Under the pieces are notes generated by a model. The model worked only from the letters and a program-made list of their open reading frames with translations. It was not told the DNA's origin and ran no database searches. Both the position numbers and the translations under genes were made by a program. A stretch of 64,000 nucleotides of DNA, from the NCBI RefSeq assembly GCF_014207985.1, contig NZ_JACHMI010000001.1:11887001-11951000 (forward strand). Reading direction: 5' to 3'. The DNA is from Nonomuraea rubra (GTDB lineage Bacteria; Actinomycetota; Actinomycetes; Streptosporangiales; Streptosporangiaceae). The stretch's first letter is position 1, and each line of letters starts with the position of its first letter. This document shows positions 31,701 to 41,570 of this stretch, piece by piece.

Positions 31701-33195
31701 AGGCGGACAGCGAGGTCATGTCCAGGACGAGCTGGGGCGCGATCGAGAACAGCACGGCCGCCGCCAGAGCGAGCCCGACCGCCAGCCAGGCCGTCACCGG
31801 TGGCCTGTACGGGGACGGCTCCGCCCGGCCTGCCGGGGTGAAGAGGCGGGCCGTCCAGACGGCGTAGTAGTACAGGCCGATCACCGTGTTGACGGCCATG
31901 ACCACCGCCAGCCAGCCCGCCCCACCGGCCACGATCTCCCGGAACACGAAGACCTTGGCGAACAGCCCGGCCAGCCCCGGCGGCAGACCCGCCAGGCAGA
32001 CGAGGCAGAACGCGAGCGTGATGCCCGCCGCCGGCCGGCGCAGCGCCAGGCCGCGGTAGTCGTCGAGCTCGTTGCGGGTCGTGGTTCTGGACACGAGCAT
32101 GACGACGGCGAACGCGCCGAGGTTCATGGCGGCGTAGATGACCAGGTAGGCGGTGGACGTGCCGACCGCGCCAGGCGTCGTGGCCGCCACCGCGAGCGGC
32201 GCCAGGATGTAGCCCGACTGCGCCACCGACGACCAGGCCAGCAGGCGTACGGCGGAGCGCTGCCGCATGGCCAGCAGGTTGCCCGCGGTCATGGTCAGCG
32301 CCGACACGATCGCCACGATCGGCGTCCAGGTGCCCGCCTGCCCGTACAGGGCGCTGACCAGCACGAGGATCAGCCCGGCGAACCCGGCCGCCTTCGAGAT
32401 GACCGAGAGCAGGGCCGCCACGGGGATGGGCGCACCCTGGTAGACGTCGGCCGCCCACGAGTGGAACGGCACGGCGGCGATCTTGAACGCGAATCCTGCC
32501 GCCACGAGGACCACACCCACCGTGACGACCGCGGGCAGCTCCGCGCCGGCCGTCCCCTGCGGGTTGAAGACCTCCCCCAGGCGCGACAGGTAGACCGAGC
32601 CCGCGATGCCGTACAGGAGGGACACACCGAACAGCATGATCGCCGTGGACACCACCGACACGACGAAGAGCTTCACGGCGGCCTCGGAGGAGCGGCCGTC
32701 GTAACGTTTCAGCGCGGTGAGGGCGAAGACCGGGAGCGAGACCAGCTCCAGGGCCACCACCAGCATGATCAGGTCGCGGGACGCGGGCAGGGTCACCGCG
32801 CCGACGAGGGTGCACAGGAGCAGGAAGTACCACTCGCCCACGGGGATGGCGCCGCCCGCGAGCTCGGTCATCGACATCAGGACGATCACCACGGCGGCCG
32901 CCAGCACCATGCCCGCGAACACCAGCGTGAACCCGTCCACCACGTACGAGCACAGCACCTGACCGGCGGCGAGACCGGGCGGGACGCAGAACGTCGACCG
33001 CGGCGAGCCGTTTCCGAACGCCTGGGCCACCACGAAGCCCAGGGAGAGCAGGATGCCTGCGAGGGTGACGAGGCCCAGCCCGGTCCGGGTCCGCGGGCGT
33101 ACGGGGAGGAACGCGTCGAGCAGCAGCACCAGCCCCGCCGCCAGGGCGAGCACCAGCGGGGGTGCGATCAGGAAGTAGTCGATCTGCTGGATCAT
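31693..33195 (-). CDS. nuoN: NADH-quinone oxidoreductase subunit N
   Basis: A 500-residue antiporter-like membrane subunit with about 14 helices. The conserved VALELVSLPVFALTALKRYD carries the helix-5 glutamate, followed by LKRYDGRSSEAAVKLF, and WAADVYQGAP marks the broken helix 7 lysine region. ATG 33195 overlaps the nuoM stop by 4 bp. It is the last gene in the nuoI-N run and part of the proton-pumping arm. Confidence 0.95.
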   Translation of the reverse strand: MIQQIDYFLIAPPLVLALAAGLVLLLDAFLPVRPRTRTGLGLVTLAGILLSLGFVVAQAFGNGSPRSTFCVPPGLAAGQVLCSYVVDGFTLVFAGMVLAAAVVIVLMSMTELAGGAIPVGEWYFLLLCTLVGAVTLPASRDLIMLVVALELVSLPVFALTALKRYDGRSSEAAVKLFVVSVVSTAIMLFGVSLLYGIAGSVYLSRLGEVFNPQGTAGAELPAVVTVGVVLVAAGFAFKIAAVPFHSWAADVYQGAPIPVAALLSVISKAAGFAGLILVLVSALYGQAGTWTPIVAIVSALTMTAGNLLAMRQRSAVRLLAWSSVAQSGYILAPLAVAATTPGAVGTSTAYLVIYAAMNLGAFAVVMLVSRTTTRNELDDYRGLALRRPAAGITLAFCLVCLAGLPPGLAGLFAKVFVFREIVAGGAGWLAVVMAVNTVIGLYYYAVWTARLFTPAGRAEPSPYRPPVTAWLAVGLALAAAVLFSIAPQLVLDMTSLSASG

Positions 33196-34832
33196 GAGAT
33201 GACTCCCAGCAGGGTCTGTACGGGTGGCGTGGTCAGCGACAGCAGGAGGCCGGGCCAGAGGCCGAACAGCAGGATCAGGACGACCAGAGGCGTCCAGGCC
33301 AGCAGCTCGTGGCGTTGGATGTCATCGGGGTCGAGGGTCGCCACGGCGGCCGGGCGCCGGGCCGGCGAATCGAGGGAGACGACGGGGCGTTCGTCGGGGG
33401 GCTCGTGGACGAGGTGGTCGTCCAGCGGCACGAGGTCGTCGGGCGGGCGGGGATCCGCGGTGGCGGTTCGGGGCCGGCCGTGGGTGACGCGTGACAACAT
33501 GACCAGGAAGTACGCGGCCGTCAGCACCGCGCCCAGCCCCCCGATCACCATGTACGTGAGGAAGAGCCCGCGCGGCAGCCCGTCCGCCGGCTGGAACGCC
33601 CCGAACAGCGCCAGCATCTCCCCCCAGAACCCGGCCAGCCCGGGCAGCCCCAGCGACGCGATCGAGGCGAACGTGAGCACCGAGCCCAGCCGCGGCATCG
33701 TCGCCAGCATGCCGCCGCCCAGCACCGGCATCTCCGAGGTGTGGTAGCGGTCCTTGATGGCTCCTGCCAGGAAGAACAGCAGACCGGTGATCAGGCCGTG
33801 GGCGACGTTGGCGAACAGGGCGCCGTTGATGCCGACGGGTGTGAGCGTGGCGAAGCCGAGCAGGACGAAGCCCATGTGGCCCACCGAGGAGTAGGCGATC
33901 ATGCGTTTCAGGTCGCGCTGGGCCAGGCAGGCCAGGGCGCCGTACACGATGCCGACCACGGCGAACGCCCCCAGCCATGGCGCCACCGCCGCCGCGCCCT
34001 CGGGCAGGACGGGGATGGCGATCCTGGCGAAGCCGTACGTGCCCATCTTCAGCAGCACGCCGGCCAGCAGCACCGAGCCGGTGGTGGGAGCCTCCGTGTG
34101 CGCGTCGGGAAGCCAGGTGTGCAGCGGCCACATGGGGGTCTTGACCGCCAGGCCGATGCCGATCGCCACGAACGCCAGGATCTGGATGGATCTCGGCATA
34201 CCCGCGCCGTGTGCCGCACTCAGCGCCTCGATGTCGAGCGTGCCGGTCTGGGCCCAGACCAGGAGCAGGCCGAGCAGCATGACGACCGAGCCGAGCAGCG
34301 TGTACAGGATGAACTTGATCGACGCCGCCCTGCGCCCCTGGCCTCCCCAGATGCCGATCAGGAAGTACATCGGGATGAGGACGATCTCGAAGAAGACGAA
34401 GAAGAGCAGCAGGTCCAGGGCGAGGAACGTGCCGATCATGCCGACTTCGAGCACGAGCAGCGTGAACACCAGCGCCCTCGGCCTGGCGCTCATGAACCCG
34501 CTGGTCCCGCGCGCGCCGCCCCAGCACAGGTAGACGAAGCACAGGAACGTCAGCAGCGTCGTCAGCACGATCAGCGGCAGTGAGATGCCGTCCACGCCCA
34601 GGTGCAGGCGCAGCCCCAGGCCCGGGATCCAGGGCAGGTCGAGCTCGAACTGCATCCGGGCGGGGCCGCCGTAGTCGAACGCCGCCAGGAGGATCAGGCT
34701 CAGTGCCAGCGTGACGCCCGAGAAGATCAGTCCGTACGTCCGGAGCACGTCCCGGAACGTTCGCGGCGCGAGGAGGAGCAGAAGGGCGCCCAGCAGGGGT
34801 ACTGCGAGGAGCGCGACCGGGATCCAGCCCAT
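33192..34832 (-). CDS. nuoM: NADH-quinone oxidoreductase subunit M, with hydrophilic insert
   Basis: A 546-residue antiporter-like subunit. Diagnostic segments: LFFVFFEIVLIPMYFLIGIW (helix-5 Glu), [20 protein letters not shown] (broken helix and Lys region) and LKRMIAYSSVGHMGFVLLG. Between the last two helices there is a hydrophilic insert of about 60 residues (THGRPRTATADPRPPDDLVP to DDIQRHELLA), longer than I expect for NuoM. Shares one base with the nuoL stop (TGATG). Part of the proton-translocating arm. Confidence 0.95.
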   Translation of the reverse strand: MGWIPVALLAVPLLGALLLLLAPRTFRDVLRTYGLIFSGVTLALSLILLAAFDYGGPARMQFELDLPWIPGLGLRLHLGVDGISLPLIVLTTLLTFLCFVYLCWGGARGTSGFMSARPRALVFTLLVLEVGMIGTFLALDLLLFFVFFEIVLIPMYFLIGIWGGQGRRAASIKFILYTLLGSVVMLLGLLLVWAQTGTLDIEALSAAHGAGMPRSIQILAFVAIGIGLAVKTPMWPLHTWLPDAHTEAPTTGSVLLAGVLLKMGTYGFARIAIPVLPEGAAAVAPWLGAFAVVGIVYGALACLAQRDLKRMIAYSSVGHMGFVLLGFATLTPVGINGALFANVAHGLITGLLFFLAGAIKDRYHTSEMPVLGGGMLATMPRLGSVLTFASIASLGLPGLAGFWGEMLALFGAFQPADGLPRGLFLTYMVIGGLGAVLTAAYFLVMLSRVTHGRPRTATADPRPPDDLVPLDDHLVHEPPDERPVVSLDSPARRPAAVATLDPDDIQRHELLAWTPLVVLILLFGLWPGLLLSLTTPPVQTLLGVIS

Positions 34833-36733
34833 CACGTGAACACCACCGCCCCCACCGCGATCAGCAGGACTCCGGCCAGCACGCCGCTCACGTAGAGCTG
34901 GACGTTGCCGTTCTGAGCCAGGCGCAGCACCCCGGACAGGCCGCGGGCCGACGTGCCCGAGCCGCGCACCGCGCCGTCCACGACCACGTCGTCCGTCCTG
35001 ACGACGAGCCTGGCCAGGGCGAGCACGGGACGGACGAACAGGGCGGCGTACAGGGTGTCGACGTAGAAGGCGCGCTCGCACGGCGCTCGGAGCGGGCCCA
35101 GCAGGCGGGCCGGATCGGCGACGGGGTCGAGGCGCCAGAACGCGTACACCGCCCCCGCGCCCATCGCCGCGAGCACGACGCTGACGAGCGCCACGCCGAC
35201 GTCGAGATGCGGCTCGCCGGCGAAGCCCAGCAGGAGGGCGGGGGCCGCGAGCAGGATGACGGGCACGAGCATCGTGCGCGGGGCTTCCCTGACGTCGACG
35301 ACGTGGGCGGTGCCGGGCTCGGGCTCCGGGAGCGCCACGGCCCGCGCCTGGCCGAAGAAGGTACGCAGCCAGGCTCTGGTGGCGTACGCGCCGGTGACGG
35401 CCACGGTCGCGAGCGCGCAGCCGTACAGGAGGAGGGCGGCCGCGTCCGTGAGGCGCCCGCTGGACAGCGCGCCGTCCATGGCCAGCAGGACGCCGTCCTT
35501 GCTGAAGAAACCGCTGGCCGGTGGGATGCCCATCAGGGCGGCGAACCCGATCGTCATCGTGACGAACGTGACCGGCAGCTCGCGGCGCAGCCCGCCCATC
35601 TGGGTCATCAGGTTGGAGCCGACGTGGTGGATCACCGCGCCCGCGCAGAGGAACAGCAGCGCCTTGAACGCGCCGTGGGTCAGCAGGTGGAAGACGGCCG
35701 CGGTGTCGGAGCCCGCGGCGAGTCCGCCTGCCATGTAGGCGAGCTGGCTGACCGTGGAGTAGGCGAGGACGCGTTTGAGATCGTCCTGGGCGAGCGCGGC
35801 CAGGGCGGCGCCCAGCATGCCCAGCGCGGCGATGACGGCCAGCACGTCGAGCGTGGGGCGGGCGGCGAGGAACGCGGGGAACAGCCTGGCCACGATGAAG
35901 ATGCCGGCGGCGACCATGGTGGCGGCGTGGATCAGGGCGCTGATCGGCGTCGGGCCCGCCATGGCGTCGGGGAGCCAGGTGTGCAGCGGCACCTGGGCGC
36001 TCTTGCCCGCCACGCCTGCCAGCAGCAGCATCGTGGCCGTCACCAGGGTGGCCGTGGACATGTCGGGCACCTTCGCCAGCACGTCGGCGATGCGGAAGCT
36101 GCCCGCCGCCAGGCCGAGCACGAAGATGCCGAACAGGAAGCCGACGTCGCCGAGGCGGGTGACGAGGAACGCCTTCACCGCGGCGCGGGAATTGCCCCGG
36201 TCCTCCCACCAGTGGCTGATGAGGAGGTAGGAGCACAGGCCCATGATCTCCCAGCCGACGTAGAGGACCAGGAGGTCGCCCGCGTACACGACCAGCAGCA
36301 TCGCGCTGGTGAACAGGCTGATGAAGGCGCTGTAGGAGGGGTAGCGGGGGTCGTCTTTGAGGTAGCCGACCGAGTAGACCTGGACAGCGAGGGCCACGAG
36401 GGTGACCAGGACGCCGATGACGCTCGACAGTGCGTCGGCCTGGAGGGTGAGCTCGATCGGGATGCCACCGGTGACGATCGTGCCGTAGGTGCGGCCCGTG
36501 GGCGGGATGGCGGTGCCGGCGAAGTAGGCCAGACCCGGGGTCCAGGCCAGGGCGACGGTCACGATCGCCGAGGCGGCCGTGGGGAGGATGGCGATCCAGG
36601 CGGCGCGGGTGTTCGCCGCCTGCCGGCGGGCCGCCGGGCTCTCGGGTCTGATCCGTGCTCGGCGGGAGAGCAGAAGGCCCGCGAAGGCGGCGGCGAAGGG
36701 CAGGAGCACGGCCAGCAGCGGGAAGGTCGTCAT
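34832..36733 (-). CDS. nuoL: NADH-quinone oxidoreductase subunit L
   Basis: A 633-residue antiporter-like subunit at the far end of the membrane arm. Recognised by [60 protein letters not shown] and [20 protein letters not shown]. The long lateral helix and a last TM (ending [13 protein letters not shown]) are present. ATG 36733 overlaps the nuoK stop. The reverse frames here are long but lack coding sense. Confidence 0.96.
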   Translation of the reverse strand: MTTFPLLAVLLPFAAAFAGLLLSRRARIRPESPAARRQAANTRAAWIAILPTAASAIVTVALAWTPGLAYFAGTAIPPTGRTYGTIVTGGIPIELTLQADALSSVIGVLVTLVALAVQVYSVGYLKDDPRYPSYSAFISLFTSAMLLVVYAGDLLVLYVGWEIMGLCSYLLISHWWEDRGNSRAAVKAFLVTRLGDVGFLFGIFVLGLAAGSFRIADVLAKVPDMSTATLVTATMLLLAGVAGKSAQVPLHTWLPDAMAGPTPISALIHAATMVAAGIFIVARLFPAFLAARPTLDVLAVIAALGMLGAALAALAQDDLKRVLAYSTVSQLAYMAGGLAAGSDTAAVFHLLTHGAFKALLFLCAGAVIHHVGSNLMTQMGGLRRELPVTFVTMTIGFAALMGIPPASGFFSKDGVLLAMDGALSSGRLTDAAALLLYGCALATVAVTGAYATRAWLRTFFGQARAVALPEPEPGTAHVVDVREAPRTMLVPVILLAAPALLLGFAGEPHLDVGVALVSVVLAAMGAGAVYAFWRLDPVADPARLLGPLRAPCERAFYVDTLYAALFVRPVLALARLVVRTDDVVVDGAVRGSGTSARGLSGVLRLAQNGNVQLYVSGVLAGVLLIAVGAVVFT

Positions 36734-37206
36734 CGGGTGCCGCCCCCTCGTCTGACTGGGGCGCCCTCGCCGTCGCGGTGGTCGCCGGCCTCGACGGCCT
36801 CCGCCCGGGTGGCGGGGCCGGGCTGGGTGGCGGGGTCGGGCTGGGTGGCGGGGTCGGGCTGGAGGCGTACCACGGTCGGGGTCTCCGCATGGTCGTCGGC
36901 CGGTTCCGCCAGGTCGCGGAGCTGGTCGAGGTCCACCGTGCGGCGGTTCCTGTACAGCGCCAGCACGATCGCGAGGCCCAGGCCCACCTCGGCGGCCGCG
37001 ATGACGATGACGAACAGGGTGAGCACCTGCCCGCTGTGCAGGCGGTCGCCGAGCCACACGTCGAACGCCACCAGGTTGAGGTTGACGGCGTTGAGCATCA
37101 GCTCGACCGACATCAGCACGAGGATCGTGTTGCGCCGGGCGAGCACGCCGTAGACGCCGATGGAGAAGAGGAGCGCGGAGACGACCGCCGGGTAGACGAT
37201 GTGCAC
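36730..37206 (-). CDS. nuoK: NADH-quinone oxidoreductase subunit K, with Pro/Thr tail
   Basis: Residues 1-95 are ordinary NuoK: three helices with [19 protein letters not shown] and [20 protein letters not shown] holding the membrane glutamates. NuoK usually ends near residue 100; here about 60 disordered residues follow, with the repeat [18 protein letters not shown] and a final [12 protein letters not shown]. The tail lies on the side where NuoK's C-terminus normally emerges. Overlaps nuoJ by one base (TGATG) and nuoL by four. Confidence 0.95.
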   Translation of the reverse strand: MHIVYPAVVSALLFSIGVYGVLARRNTILVLMSVELMLNAVNLNLVAFDVWLGDRLHSGQVLTLFVIVIAAAEVGLGLAIVLALYRNRRTVDLDQLRDLAEPADDHAETPTVVRLQPDPATQPDPATQPGPATRAEAVEAGDHRDGEGAPVRRGGGTR

Positions 37207-37892
37207 TAATGACCCCCGCTCTGGTCGGGTGGTGTGGTGCTCTTCGGCTGGTCGGGTGGTGCGGCGCCGTTCGGGCGGGCCGATGGCGGGGTGTTGTCCG
37301 GCGGTGGCGGGCCGGTGTGGGGCGGGCTGGTGCCCGGCTCGCTGGTGTGGGATGGCGCGCCGCCTGGGATGTCCGTACGGGACAGGACGATCGCGCCGAT
37401 CAGGGCGGCCAGCAGCAGGACGGACAGGGCCTCGAACGGCAGCACCCAGGTGGCGAACACGCTGGCGCCGAGTTCCTTCGCGGCTCCCTGGCCCGGGGTG
37501 AGCGGGGCGTAGGCCGTACGGAAACCGTCGATCACCACCGTGACGAGGATCGCCGCCGTCGCCACCGCCACCAGGGCCGCGACCAGTCTGTTGCCGCTGT
37601 CGAGGTCGGTGGAGCGGCCGATGGGGGCGCGCGTGAGCATGATGCCGAACAGCATCAGCACGACCACCGCGCCCACGTAGATGAGCACCTGCACCCAGGC
37701 CACGAACTCGGCGGTCAGCACCAGATAACCGCCCGCCAGGGCACCGAAGCAGACCACGAGCCAGAGGGCGGCGTGGACCAGTTGCCTGGTCGTGACGACA
37801 AGCAGCGCCGATCCAACCGCTACCGCCCCCAGCAGCAAGAAGACGAGCTCTTGCCCGGTGGGTGACAGGTAGGAGGGCACCGCCTCGGTCAC
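37206..37892 (-). CDS. nuoJ: NADH-quinone oxidoreductase subunit J, with disordered tail
   Basis: A 228-residue NuoJ. Five helices, with [20 protein letters not shown] and [20 protein letters not shown] (pi-bulge helix) diagnostic. The last 50 residues are a Pro-rich hydrophilic tail ([20 protein letters not shown] to [10 protein letters not shown]) not usual in NuoJ. GTG 37892 overlaps the nuoI stop by 4 bp. Confidence 0.95.
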   Translation of the reverse strand: MTEAVPSYLSPTGQELVFLLLGAVAVGSALLVVTTRQLVHAALWLVVCFGALAGGYLVLTAEFVAWVQVLIYVGAVVVLMLFGIMLTRAPIGRSTDLDSGNRLVAALVAVATAAILVTVVIDGFRTAYAPLTPGQGAAKELGASVFATWVLPFEALSVLLLAALIGAIVLSRTDIPGGAPSHTSEPGTSPPHTGPPPPDNTPPSARPNGAAPPDQPKSTTPPDQSGGH

Positions 37893-39007
37893 GACTCCTC
37901 CTCGGACTCCTTCTGGTCGTCAGGGCCGAGCCGCCCTGGCGGTCGGATGGATCGTGGATCGGCCATCCTGCGCCGGCGCGGGCTCGGGGCAGAAGTCTGC
38001 TCCTCGTTGCCGGGCTCCGGTCGCGATTTCTCCGCGCCTGTGGACGACTCGTCCGCGGGCGGTTGTGCTGTGGACGACGCTTGGTCCTGCGCCTTGCCGG
38101 GCGGTTGCGTTGTGGATGGTGCGTGGTCTCGGGCCTCGCCGGGTGGTTGCGCTGTGGATGGCGCCTCGCCGGATGGCTCTTCTTGTGGATGGGGCTGCTC
38201 GGTGGACGGGAGGGCGCCTGGAGGGCGGATGCCTCGTACGTTCGTCATCGGGCGGCGGGGGCGGCGCGACGGCGTGCCTGTTTCCGGTGTGCCCGTTTCC
38301 GGTGTGCCCGTTTCCGGCGTGCCTGTTTCCGGCGTGCTGGGGGCGGATTCGCCGGTCGTGGCGTCCGGGGGCGTTGTGCCGGTCGGCGCGTTCGGGGTGG
38401 GCCCGGCGCTCGTGGCCGGTTCCTGACCCTCGGCGGGAGCCGGGCGTGTCTGGGCGGCGGTGCGGGGGCGCTGAGCTGCAGACGTACGGGCCGGGCGGTC
38501 GGCGGCCGGGCGCCGGGGGGCCGCCGTCAGCTCCTTCGGAGGCTCGGCGCCGGCGTCGTGGGCCGGAGGCGGTGGGACGGCTTCCACCCAGGTGGCCAGC
38601 TTGTCCTTCTCGTGGAGGAGGTTACGGATGTCGCCTTCCGCGTACTCGAACTCCGGAGCCCAGAAGAGCGCGTCGAAGGGGCAGACCTCGATGCAGATGC
38701 CGCAGTACATGCACAGGGCGAAGTCGATGGCGAAACGGTCGAGGACGTTGCGCTGGCGGGCACGGCCACCCTCGGGGGCCGGGATCGTCTCCTTGTGGGA
38801 GTCGATGTAGATGCACCAGTCGGGGCACTCTCGGGCACAGAGCATGCAAGAGGTGCAGTTCTCCTCAACCAGGGCGATAACGCCTCGGCTGCGGGGCGGC
38901 AGATCGGGCTTGACCTCGGGATACTGCTGCGTAACCGATTTGCGCAGCATGTGGCGAAGAGTGATGGACAGCCCCTTCGCCAGTCCGACTCCCGGTATCC
39001 GCGCCAT
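37889..39007 (-). CDS. nuoI: NADH-quinone oxidoreductase subunit I, with 200-residue disordered extension
   Basis: Residues 1-150 form a normal NuoI with two ferredoxin motifs: [12 protein letters not shown] and [12 protein letters not shown], ligating the N6a/N6b [4Fe-4S] clusters. The other 220 residues are disordered, rich in Pro, Thr, Ser and Glu. They contain four perfect TPETG repeats, several [13 protein letters not shown] units, and basic R-R-P-R patches followed twice by a [14 protein letters not shown] element. First gene of the I-J-K-L-M-N run; the intergenic region to its right carries DnaA boxes and the divergent kinase. Confidence 0.95.
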   Translation of the reverse strand: MARIPGVGLAKGLSITLRHMLRKSVTQQYPEVKPDLPPRSRGVIALVEENCTSCMLCARECPDWCIYIDSHKETIPAPEGGRARQRNVLDRFAIDFALCMYCGICIEVCPFDALFWAPEFEYAEGDIRNLLHEKDKLATWVEAVPPPPAHDAGAEPPKELTAAPRRPAADRPARTSAAQRPRTAAQTRPAPAEGQEPATSAGPTPNAPTGTTPPDATTGESAPSTPETGTPETGTPETGTPETGTPSRRPRRPMTNVRGIRPPGALPSTEQPHPQEEPSGEAPSTAQPPGEARDHAPSTTQPPGKAQDQASSTAQPPADESSTGAEKSRPEPGNEEQTSAPSPRRRRMADPRSIRPPGRLGPDDQKESEEES

Positions 39008-39056
39008 GGTTCAACATCATGACGCACTTGGGCGCGCACGTGAATGAGCCAGCGCG

Positions 39057-39108
39057 TTGTCCCCAGTTTTTCCACAGCTATCCACAGGCTGACGGGAGGT
39101 TATCCACA
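39057..39108. promoter_or_regulatory. Cluster of DnaA-box-like sequences
   Basis: In 52 bp: TTGTCCCCA (39057), TTTTCCACA (39068), CTATCCACA (39078) and TTATCCACA (39100), the last an exact DnaA consensus box and the others one or two changes away. All are on the plus strand between nuoI and the divergent kinase. They could titrate DnaA or let it regulate the genes. A further TTTTCCACA occurs in the kinase gene near 39752. Confidence 0.55.
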
Positions 39109-39159
39109 ACCTGTGTGCATGCCCGATATGAACCACGGCATGGCGATAGTCTCTCGGCC

Positions 39160-40332
39160 ATGCACCAAAGCCATCCCGTCCGCCCCAGTAGCCTGAGGTG
39201 GACGGCCGCCGTCGTGTGGGCCTGCCTGCCCTTGTTCACGTGCGGTCTGGCGACCCCGCTCACCATCGGGATCGCGGCTTTCTGGCTGCGCAACATCTGG
39301 CACGGTGTCGCCGCGGCCGTTTATCTGGTGTGCATCGGTTCGTTCCTCATCGCCGTGATGGCGTACGACGACTTCGAGGACATGCCTGGGCCGTTGTCCG
39401 CGTTCATCACGGTCGCGTTCTTCGCCAGCTGGCTCGGCGGGCTCATCCATTCCGGCATCCTCGTGCCGTTCATGGCGCGTGCCCGGCTCACGGCGGGGCT
39501 CCCGTACCAGCCGGTCGACCTGCGGCAGCGCACCACCGCGCCCAGCCAGCAGCGCGGGCCGGGCGACCCGGAGTGGGTCGGCCACTACCGGGTGCTGCAG
39601 CAGCTCGGGCGTGGCGGGCAGGGGTCGGTCTACCTCGCCATGGCGCCCAACGGGGTGCGGGTCGCCGTGAAGGTGCTGCACGATCTGGTGGACGAGGTGG
39701 CGCGGGCGAGGTTCGCGCGGGAGGTGGAGGCGGCGCGGCGAGTGGCGACGTTTTCCACAGCTCGCGTGCTCGATGTGAACATCACGGGGCGGCACGCGTA
39801 CATTGTCAGCGAGTACGTGGAGGGGCCGTCGCTGGAGCAGCTCGTCAGGAAGTACGGGCCGCGTGACGAGGACAGCCTGACGCGGCTGGCGCTGTCCACG
39901 GCGGGGGCGCTGGCGGCGATCCACAAGGCGGGGGTCGTTCATCGCGACTTCAAGCCGAGCAACGTGCTGATCGGGCACGACGGGCCGCGGGTGATCGACT
40001 TCGGCATCGCGCGGGCGCTCGACCAGGTGACGATGACGGCGGGGAAGATGGTGGGGACGCCGCCGTACATGTCGCCTGAGCAGCTCACGGGGGCGACGGT
40101 GGGGCCGGCTTCGGACGTGTTCAGCTGGGCTGTGACGATCATGTTCGCGGCCACGGGACGGCCGGCGTTCGGGGAGGACACGGTGCCCGCGGTGTTCCAC
40201 CGGGTGCTCACCTTCCACCCCGACTTATCGCCGTTGCCGCCCGCGTTACGAGGCATCGTGAAGTCCTGCCTGAACAAGCAGCCCGAGGAGCGACCTTCGG
40301 CCTCGGATGTCATGCTCGCGATCGTTCGCTGA
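39160..40332 (+). CDS. Ser/Thr protein kinase with N-terminal membrane domain
   Basis: A 390-residue protein. Three hydrophobic segments occupy about residues 14-108 (WTAAVVWACLPLFTCGLATP; AAAVYLVCIGSFLIAVMAYD; FITVAFFASWLGGLIHSGIL). The kinase domain follows (about 138-390): glycine loop LGRGGQGSVY, VAVKVL (Lys), VHRDFKPSNVLIG (catalytic loop), VIDFGIA (DFG), GTPPYMSPEQL (activation/APE), DVFSWAVTIMFAATG. Actinomycete Hanks kinases usually have the membrane helix after the kinase domain, so the order is reversed here. The start is ATG 39160. It lies between the halves of the nuo cluster on the opposite strand. Confidence 0.92.
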   Translation: MHQSHPVRPSSLRWTAAVVWACLPLFTCGLATPLTIGIAAFWLRNIWHGVAAAVYLVCIGSFLIAVMAYDDFEDMPGPLSAFITVAFFASWLGGLIHSGILVPFMARARLTAGLPYQPVDLRQRTTAPSQQRGPGDPEWVGHYRVLQQLGRGGQGSVYLAMAPNGVRVAVKVLHDLVDEVARARFAREVEAARRVATFSTARVLDVNITGRHAYIVSEYVEGPSLEQLVRKYGPRDEDSLTRLALSTAGALAAIHKAGVVHRDFKPSNVLIGHDGPRVIDFGIARALDQVTMTAGKMVGTPPYMSPEQLTGATVGPASDVFSWAVTIMFAATGRPAFGEDTVPAVFHRVLTFHPDLSPLPPALRGIVKSCLNKQPEERPSASDVMLAIVR

Positions 40333-40385
40333 GCTGAGCAGGGATCCGCGGGCTGCCCTGCTGGTGATCGATATGCGTGCGCAGC

Positions 40386-41342
40386 TCAGGGGGTGGCTTC
40401 TCCGGCGCTCTTCATGAAGGCGAGGTACTCCTCGCGGGACACCCGGTGTACGGCCAGGACGAGGTCGTGGCGTTTCGCGAACCGCTCCACGTCCGGTGGG
40501 GACCAGGGGCCTGGCAGGTGGTGGAGGGTTCGGCCGAAGCGGTCGAGGACGAGCAGGCCGGTCAGGTCCTCGTACCGGTAGAGGAGGAGGCTGAAGACCT
40601 GGCCCGGGCTCTCCCCCAGGCGGAGCTTGGCCACAACGTGGTTGCCCTGCGTGATGTGCAGCTTGTTCAGGGAGCCTCTGTGGAGGTACGGGCCGCCGTA
40701 CGGGCCGAGGATCGTGCCGCGTCCGACGCGCCAGCGGTGGGCTCTGGCCAGGGCGGGGCGGAGGAGGAGTAACGCTGGGCTGAAGGCCACCAAGAGCCAT
40801 TTGACTTCGATGAGTTCGAGAATTACCCGGCCTATCGTGGACAGGCCTCGCCAGGCTGCCCACATTCCCAGGGAGGCTAGATACGCCATCAGGGCGGCGC
40901 CTGCGATCGCCAGGCAAATGCCGAGCGGCTTGCGCCATCTGGCGGTGGAAGGGAGCGGGAGGCCGCGTACGCGGCGCCAACCTGGGGCGCGTGATGCGAG
41001 GGCGGCGCGGATCTTGCTGGAGGGGTGGTTGCGGGCGTCCTCCAACGGGATTCCGGCCTTGCGGGCGAATTCCTGGAGGTCGGTTTCGTGCCAGTCGCCT
41101 GGTAGGTCGACGAGGACCAGGCCGTCGGGGTCCAGGGCTGCGAGGCCTTGGATGGTGGATGGTTTTTGGCTGTCGGATTTCTGGTGGTCGTATCTGTAGT
41201 GGTAGAGGCGTGCGGGTGTCAGGCTGATCGAATCACCCGAGGCATTGTCGGTGACCGTCAGTGATTGGCGGGTGGAGGTCAGGATTGTTTGTGGGCGATG
41301 GCTGTCTTTTGTGGCGCCTGCGCATGGTCGGAGTTGGTTCAC
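40386..41342 (-). CDS. Membrane protein of unknown function, 318 aa
   Basis: An uncharacterised protein with two central hydrophobic helices (about 138-160, LGICLAIAGAALMAYLASLG; and about 180-200, WLLVAFSPALLLLRPALARA). Cytoplasmic regions flank them: an N-terminal part with GLAALDPDGLVLVDLPGDWH and a C-terminal part with GLLVLDRFGRTLHHLPGPWS. These two share an LDxxG-x-x-hhhLPG-W plan, suggesting an internal duplication. It follows nuoH with a 228-bp empty gap and converges with the kinase. Confidence 0.75.
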   Translation of the reverse strand: MNQLRPCAGATKDSHRPQTILTSTRQSLTVTDNASGDSISLTPARLYHYRYDHQKSDSQKPSTIQGLAALDPDGLVLVDLPGDWHETDLQEFARKAGIPLEDARNHPSSKIRAALASRAPGWRRVRGLPLPSTARWRKPLGICLAIAGAALMAYLASLGMWAAWRGLSTIGRVILELIEVKWLLVAFSPALLLLRPALARAHRWRVGRGTILGPYGGPYLHRGSLNKLHITQGNHVVAKLRLGESPGQVFSLLLYRYEDLTGLLVLDRFGRTLHHLPGPWSPPDVERFAKRHDLVLAVHRVSREEYLAFMKSAGEATP

Positions 41343-41570
41343 TCGTCGTCCCCCTCAGGGCCCCCTTGTTTTGGTACGACGAATAAGGCGGGCATAAGGG
41401 TTCCTCGGGATGCTGGGTTGCTGAGGGCGGGTTGGGGTGCGGGCCGACGTGTGGTGTGGGCGGGCAGGTGCGGGTGGTTCCGGGGCAGGGATGTGGGTCT
41501 TGTTCTGGGGTCAAGGGCAGGCGGGGCGAAGCGGGGTTTCTGGTGGGGAGTGCTCGGCTTGATGCTGCTG

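Noticed and set aside
33192..36890. A 1232-residue open frame on the minus strand running through nuoM and across nuoL
   Set aside because: Only the first-transcribed-frame part from 34832 down is NuoM; the rest is an out-of-frame reading of nuoL with Arg/Pro-rich nonsense typical of GC-rich shadows.
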